A stretch of DNA of 47,233 nucleotides, from the NCBI GenBank assembly GCA_025451955.1, contig JANWJJ010000032.1:1-47233 (forward strand), read 5' to 3'. This DNA is from Rudaea sp. GTDB taxonomy: Bacteria; Pseudomonadota; Gammaproteobacteria; Xanthomonadales; Rhodanobacteraceae. Shown here piece by piece: positions 43,584 through 47,233 of this stretch. The first letter of the stretch is position 1. Every line of letters starts with the position of its first letter. The notes beneath the pieces are model-generated. The model saw only the letters and a program-made list of their open reading frames with translations, ran no database searches and had not been told where the DNA came from. Both the position numbers and the translations under genes were made by a program.

Positions 43584-44600
43584 TCACGGCGTTCGCCGCC
43601 GATGCAGATAACATCCCGCCGCACCGAGCACGCCGAGCTGGCCATGCTCGATCAGATTTACCGGCACACGTTCCAGCAATGCACGCATCGGGCCCTTGTC
43701 GCGGAAGCGCTCGACAAAATCGCTGCGCAACAGGAAATCCGAGATCTGCGGGAGTATCCCGCCGGCGAGATAAACGCCGCCCTGGGCGCCGTAAAGCAAA
43801 ACCAGATTGCCGACCACGCTGCCGAGCCAGCCACAGAACACCTGCAACGCTTCCAGCGCTACCGCGTCCTTGGCTATCAGCGCAGCGTCGGTAACTTCGT
43901 GGGGCGTCAAGCGTTTCGATGCGACGCCACGCATTTCGCCGATCACGGCATAAAGGTTGGCGAGTCCGGGACCCGACAGCACCTGCTCGACCGGCACATG
44001 TGTCGAATCGCGCAACAGCAGCCGCAGAATTTCCATCTCGATTGCAGTCGAAGGCGTCAACGCCGACTGGCCGGCCTCGGTCGAGAGAATCATCGGCGAT
44101 ACCGCGCCGGGAATCCGCACCGCGGCGCCAAGCCCGGTGCCGGGCCCGACCACCAGTACCGGCCCCTGCATCGGCTCCGCTGCGGCGGCGATCTGCACAA
44201 CGTCGCGTTGCGCCACATACTCGGTCGCGTAGGCGATCGCGGCGAAGTCGTTGACCAGAAGCAGATCATCCAGGCCGAGCGTGCGGCGGATTTCGGCCAG
44301 CGATACTTGCCACGGCAGGTTGGCGTTGATGACGAGGTCGTCGAGCGCATAACCGGCACAGGCGATCGCGGCGCGGTCGACCCGGGCCGGCGCACCGGTT
44401 CCGAGAAAATCCGCAAGTATCGTGGTCAGGCTCGGGTAATCGGCACAGGCATATTTTCTATAGCCCGACACCGACGGCGCTTTGCCGCCGATTTCCACCA
44501 GCCCGACCCGCGCGTAGGTACCGCCCACGTCGGCGGCGAGCAGCAGGCCGCTCGCAGTACGTGGTGCTTCGGCGATTTGTCGGCTGGCCACCGGTGTCAC
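43584..44600 (-). CDS. glk: Glucokinase (Glk family)
   Basis: This is a 338-aa protein from GTG 44600, chosen because AAGGA lies six bases upstream and the predicted promoter places transcription start near 44650. ATGs at 44618 and 44636 are also possible. The ATP motif is LLLAADVGGTYARVGLVE, then LLLVNDFAAIAYA, VLVVGPGTGLGAAV and VYLAGGILPQI, the Glk (PF02685) pattern rather than ROK. It phosphorylates glucose, or possibly an amino-sugar, after MFS uptake. The operator site overlaps its -35 box. Glk-type kinases that act on N-acetylglucosamine occur in some Xanthomonadales loci (family knowledge). Confidence 0.9.
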   Translation of the reverse strand: MTPVASRQIAEAPRTASGLLLAADVGGTYARVGLVEIGGKAPSVSGYRKYACADYPSLTTILADFLGTGAPARVDRAAIACAGYALDDLVINANLPWQVSLAEIRRTLGLDDLLLVNDFAAIAYATEYVAQRDVVQIAAAAEPMQGPVLVVGPGTGLGAAVRIPGAVSPMILSTEAGQSALTPSTAIEMEILRLLLRDSTHVPVEQVLSGPGLANLYAVIGEMRGVASKRLTPHEVTDAALIAKDAVALEALQVFCGWLGSVVGNLVLLYGAQGGVYLAGGILPQISDFLLRSDFVERFRDKGPMRALLERVPVNLIEHGQLGVLGAAGCYLHRRRTP

Positions 44601-44656
44601 GCTTTGTCCTTTTTCCATCGCAGCGAAAACGCCCATCCGCTCGGTTTGGCGGCGCG

Positions 44657-44685
44657 AATATGAAATCAAATGACAACGTTGTCAA
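44657..44685 (-). promoter_or_regulatory. Predicted sigma70 promoter of glk
   Basis: On the - strand, a consensus -35 TTGACA (44685-44680), a 17-bp spacer and -10 CATATT (44662-44657) are present. The start of transcription would be near 44650. The -35 box lies inside the palindrome TGACAACGTTGTCA plus one base, so a bound repressor would block polymerase directly. Confidence 0.7.
44671..44684. promoter_or_regulatory. Predicted LacI-family operator (perfect 14-bp palindrome)
   Basis: TGACAACGTTGTCA is a perfect even-length palindrome with a central CG, the pattern bound by LacI-family dimers. It overlaps the -35 of glk. The LacI-type gene two genes away is the natural candidate regulator. 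Confidence 0.75.
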
Positions 44686-44886
44686 GCATGGATCCAGAAA
44701 CATTTCCCATTGCCGCAGTGCCGCACGAACAGAAAATTCCACGCGCGCCATCCCGCAGGCAATTCCCAATTATTGCTTGCTATTTCTGCATCGAAATTGT
44801 TGCGAAGCAACATCGAATGACAGCACGGATCACCATCACAGCGGCTAAAAACGCGCGTGCATCATCGGCAAATTGTGGGCACACTA

Positions 44887-44900
44887 TGACAACGTTGATA
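44887..44900. promoter_or_regulatory. Second, degenerate operator copy
   Basis: TGACAACGTTGATA repeats the left arm and core of the first site, with two mismatches at the right end. It lies 118 bp before the transporter ATG and could allow looping or separate control of the divergent gene. Confidence 0.6.
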
Positions 44901-44970
44901 GTTATTTGACTCATCGGTCATGCAGCGACCGGAACAGCAGCGCACAGCATCAATATGCAAACGTATACCT

Positions 44971-44984
44971 GTGGATTAATCCAC
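44971..44984. promoter_or_regulatory. Perfect palindrome GTGGATTAATCCAC upstream of the MFS gene
   Basis: It is a 14-bp perfect inverted repeat with an AT-rich centre, 34 bp before the start codon. It does not match the CG-centred LacI pattern. It may be an operator for another regulator or a short hairpin in the leader. Confidence 0.5.
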
Positions 44985-45018
44985 GTGACGATCCGTTTCC
45001 GCCAGCAGGATTCAGCAC

Positions 45019-46320
45019 ATGAGCAATGCACACGCCACGACAGCCCCGGCGACAGGCAACCTCGCTTCCATCGTCACGGTCGGAATAATGTTTTTTGTAT
45101 TCGGGTTCTTTACCTGGATCAACGGTTCGCTGATCACCTTCGTCAAACTTGCGTTCGATCTCAACGATGTGGATGCGTTTCTGGTGCCGATGGCGTTTTA
45201 TCTTTCGTATTTCTTCCTCGCGCTGCCCTCATCATGGATTCTGCGCACGACCGGCATGAAGCAGGGCATGGTGCTCGGGTTGCTGGTCATGGCGCTCGGT
45301 GCCTTCGTGTTCGGCGAATTCACGACCCTGCGCATCTACGCCGGTGCGTTGACCGGCTTGTTCGTGATCGGCGCGGGACTGGCGTTGTTGCAGACCGCGG
45401 TCAATCCCTACATCAGCATTCTTGGTCCGATCGAAAGCGCCGCACAGCGCATCGCGCTCATGGGTATCTGCAACAAGACCGCCGGCATCCTGGCGCCGCT
45501 GCTGCTCGGTAGTCTGGTGCTGCGCGGCCTGGACGACCTCGCCGGAAAAGTTGCCGGTGCGGACGCCGCCGCCAAACAGACCTTGCTCAATGACTTCGCG
45601 GCGCAAATCCATTTGCCTTACATGATCATGGCAGGCTTGCTCGTCGTGCTCGCGGTCTGGGTGTGGCGCTCAACCTTGCCCGAGATCAAGGCGGCCGAAG
45701 CGAATGCGGCGGCTGGCACAAGTGGAGAAAGCAGTATTTTCCACTTTCCCCACTTGTGGCTGGGCGTACTTTGCCTGTTCTTGTATGTCGGCGCCGAAGT
45801 CATGGCGGGCGACGCCATTGGCACTTACGGCCAGGGTTTCCACTTGCCATTGGACGAAACCAAATTCTTCACCGCGTTCACCCTGGCGGCAATGCTGCTG
45901 GGCTATGTCGTCGGCTTGATCGCGATTCCGCGGTTCATTTCGCAGGAAGGTTATCTGGGCGTTTCGGCCGTGCTCGGCGTTGTTTTCAGTCTGGCCGCCT
46001 TCGTTTCCCACGGCTATGTCTCAGTCGGCTTCGTCGCCGCCCTGGGCTTCGCCAACGCGATGATGTGGCCGGCAATCTTCCCGCTGGCGATCCGCGGTCT
46101 CGGCCGCTATACCGAACTCGGCTCGGCGCTGCTGATCATGGGCATCGCCGGCGGTGCGATCATTCCACAGATTTTCGCGCACCTGAAAAACCCCGGCAAT
46201 TTCCAGCTCGTGTTCTGCACGATCATGCTGCCCTGCTACCTGTATATCTTCTACTACGGTCTGCATGGCCATCGCGTCGGCGTGGAGCAGCGGCGCGGTG
46301 CGATCGCCGCCGCTACGTAA
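45019..46320 (+). CDS. Sugar MFS transporter (FucP / glucose-galactose / NagP type)
   Basis: This is a 433-aa protein with 12 predicted membrane helices. Family features include FFVFGFFTWINGSLITFVK near residue 25, AFYLSYFFLALPSSW, QTAVNPYISILGP, IALMGICNKTAGILAPLLLG and, in the second half, FANAMMWPAIFPLAIRGLGRYTELGSAL (only parts are diagnostic). These match the glucose/galactose and fucose permease group, proton-sugar symporters; NagP of Shewanella and Xanthomonas belongs to it. It imports a monosaccharide released in the periplasm, probably glucose or N-acetylglucosamine. It is divergent from glk and followed 83 bp later by the LacI-family gene. Confidence 0.92.
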   Translation: MSNAHATTAPATGNLASIVTVGIMFFVFGFFTWINGSLITFVKLAFDLNDVDAFLVPMAFYLSYFFLALPSSWILRTTGMKQGMVLGLLVMALGAFVFGEFTTLRIYAGALTGLFVIGAGLALLQTAVNPYISILGPIESAAQRIALMGICNKTAGILAPLLLGSLVLRGLDDLAGKVAGADAAAKQTLLNDFAAQIHLPYMIMAGLLVVLAVWVWRSTLPEIKAAEANAAAGTSGESSIFHFPHLWLGVLCLFLYVGAEVMAGDAIGTYGQGFHLPLDETKFFTAFTLAAMLLGYVVGLIAIPRFISQEGYLGVSAVLGVVFSLAAFVSHGYVSVGFVAALGFANAMMWPAIFPLAIRGLGRYTELGSALLIMGIAGGAIIPQIFAHLKNPGNFQLVFCTIMLPCYLYIFYYGLHGHRVGVEQRRGAIAAAT

Positions 46321-46403
46321 ATTCGGCTGACCCGGCGGGCTGGCACAAGCGGGCGATAACACGCAGAATCGGTGTCTGCCGACCACAGCGGGGACGATCA
46401 AGG

Positions 46404-47233
46404 ATGCGCAAACCCACGATCAAAGACGTCGCCAGGCGATCCAAGGTATCGCTGAAGACAGTGTCGCGCGTGATCAACAACGAAGCGTCCGTACTCGAAC
46501 GCACGCGCAACAAGGTGCTGCGCGCCGTGGCGGAATTGAATTATCAGCCCGATGTCTCCGCACGCAGTCTGCGCAGTGCGAAGTCGTATGCGCTGGGTCT
46601 GGTTTACGACAATCCGAACCCGTATTACGTCATCAGCCTGCAAAACGGCGTGCTTTCCGTTTGCCGCGAAACCGGTTTCGGCTTGCAGATTCACCCATGC
46701 AATTCCTCGTCACCGCGCCTGGCCGACGAACTCTGCGCACTGGTGCGGCATGCACGTCTGGCCGGATTGGTGCTGGCTCCGCCGATGTCCGAACGCCGCG
46801 AGCTGATCGAACATCTTGCCGCCAACAATGTCCACTTTGTGCGCATCATCTCGGCTGCGGCCGATCCGCAGGACGGCTACGCTTGCGTCTTCGTCGATGA
46901 CCGCGACGCCGCCTACGACATCACCGAGCATCTGATCCAGCTCGGGCACAATCGCATCGGCTTTCTGTGGGGCGGCGAATTGCACCGTTCCAGTCCCGAG
47001 CGTTTCAAGGGTTACGAGAGTGCACTCAAGGATTACGGCATCGCGCTGGACAAGAAACTGATTGTTCCCGGCGATTATTCCTTCGACGACGGTTTTCGTG
47101 GCGCACGCAAATTATTTGCACTCAAGGATCGCCCCACCGCCATCTTCGGATCCAACGACGAGATCGCCGCTGGCGTGCTCGCGGCCGCGAAAGCGAGTGG
47201 CATGGACATACCCTACGACCTGTCGATCGCCGG
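46404..47233 (+). CDS. LacI-family transcriptional regulator, 3' end outside the window
   Basis: About 276 residues are present, starting at ATG 46404 (MRKPTIKDVARRSKVSLKTV); the stop lies beyond the window. The helix-turn-helix TIKDVARRSKVSLKTVSRVI and hinge PDVSARSLRSAKS are canonical. The sugar-binding core begins YALGLVYDNPNPYYVISLQNG, then LQIHPCNSSSP and FIGSNDEIA-type loop (here IFGSNDEIAAG). It is expected to bind the TGACAACGTTGTCA sites and be released by the transported sugar or its phosphate. The effector is unknown. It follows the MFS gene on the same strand. Confidence 0.93.
   Translation, partial: MRKPTIKDVARRSKVSLKTVSRVINNEASVLERTRNKVLRAVAELNYQPDVSARSLRSAKSYALGLVYDNPNPYYVISLQNGVLSVCRETGFGLQIHPCNSSSPRLADELCALVRHARLAGLVLAPPMSERRELIEHLAANNVHFVRIISAAADPQDGYACVFVDDRDAAYDITEHLIQLGHNRIGFLWGGELHRSSPERFKGYESALKDYGIALDKKLIVPGDYSFDDGFRGARKLFALKDRPTAIFGSNDEIAAGVLAAAKASGMDIPYDLSIA

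Larger units (their letters stand above)
44601..45018. promoter_or_regulatory. 418-bp divergent regulatory region between glk and the MFS gene
   Basis: There is no gene here. It contains a sigma70-type promoter for glk, one perfect CAACGTTG-centred palindrome, a second degenerate copy and, nearer the transporter, a different perfect palindrome GTGGATTAATCCAC. The MFS gene has an AGGA ribosome site nine bases before its ATG. A LacI-family gene follows the transporter, so its product is the obvious candidate to act here. Confidence 0.8.

Noticed and set aside
44615-44669. Longer glucokinase start at the TTG codon at 44669
   Set aside because: It lies upstream of the predicted transcription start and within the promoter spacer, and a good ribosome site precedes a start further in.
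1-47233. CRISPR arrays, tRNA or rRNA genes, insertion sequences, prophage
   Set aside because: On reading both strands I saw no regularly spaced repeats, no tRNA T-arm pattern with matching acceptor stems, and no transposase, integrase or phage structural protein. A tRNAscan/ISfinder run would be decisive.

Overview
The window looks like a chromosomal segment of a gammaproteobacterium of the Xanthomonadales (Lysobacterales), most likely family Rhodanobacteraceae. The reasons are the GC-rich coding bias, a PilU-type ATPase, a DUF4398/OmpA pair, a CAP-domain protein ending in a Phe-Asp-Arg-Ile-Phe-Ala-Asn-Gly-Phe-Glu tail, a large TonB-dependent receptor with a GH20 hexosaminidase, and complete homogentisate and reverse-transsulfuration genes. 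The assignment is inferred from gene content, not from a marker gene. I saw no rRNA, tRNA, CRISPR array, insertion sequence or prophage gene.

Layout. (1) 1-12270, + strand: the end of a surface-glycan cluster with an asparagine synthase tail, three methyltransferases, a GT4 glycosyltransferase, an unrecognised 126-aa protein, a flippase-like membrane protein, a YfhO-type membrane protein, a 1083-aa sulfotransferase/coiled-coil/double-GT2 protein, and a GT2 gene broken by a one-base frameshift. Several of these genes overlap stop-to-start and use GTG or TTG starts. (2) 12273-15191, - strand: cystathionine beta-synthase and a cystathionine gamma-lyase-like enzyme, with a hicBA toxin-antitoxin pair between them in one tight operon. 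(3) 15347-18604: a YdcH-like protein, a DUF4398 lipoprotein with an OmpA-domain protein, and pilU.

(4) 18644-23742, - strand: kynA, hpd, hmgA, fahA and maiA, which open the tryptophan ring and take 4-hydroxyphenylpyruvate to fumarate and acetoacetate. Divergent from it, 23916-27734 encodes E1 alpha, E1 beta and E2 of a 2-oxoacid dehydrogenase, probably branched-chain, plus a VOC protein. The two arms together suggest an amino-acid catabolism island, and arginase lies nearby. (5) 27737-29645: a 124-bp inverted-repeat element, trpS, and a ccdAB toxin-antitoxin pair directly upstream of trpS. (6) 29781-38154: exported and poorly characterised proteins (an unknown secreted protein, a CAP-domain protein, DUF937, a cupredoxin, the DUF1501/DUF1800 pair, a small charged protein) and arginase.

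(7) 38163-47233: a sugar-uptake locus with a GH20 beta-hexosaminidase lipoprotein, a TonB-dependent receptor, glucokinase, a divergent sugar MFS transporter and a LacI-family regulator cut by the window end. A perfect 14-bp palindrome overlaps the -35 box of the glucokinase promoter and is probably the LacI-type operator. The proposed flow is: oligosaccharide crosses the outer membrane through the receptor, GH20 trims it, the MFS carrier imports the sugar, the kinase phosphorylates it, and the LacI protein controls the divergent genes. Chitobiose/N-acetylglucosamine is my favoured substrate but is not proven.

The most unusual points are two toxin-antitoxin modules that are each the immediate upstream partner of a metabolic or housekeeping gene, a methyltransferase bracketed by two copies of a Y-x(3)-(N/Y)-x-D repeat, the frameshifted glycosyltransferase, and shared GFE/GFN-type motifs in two exported proteins. 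I did not find a single clearly new multi-gene system; these are the best leads.
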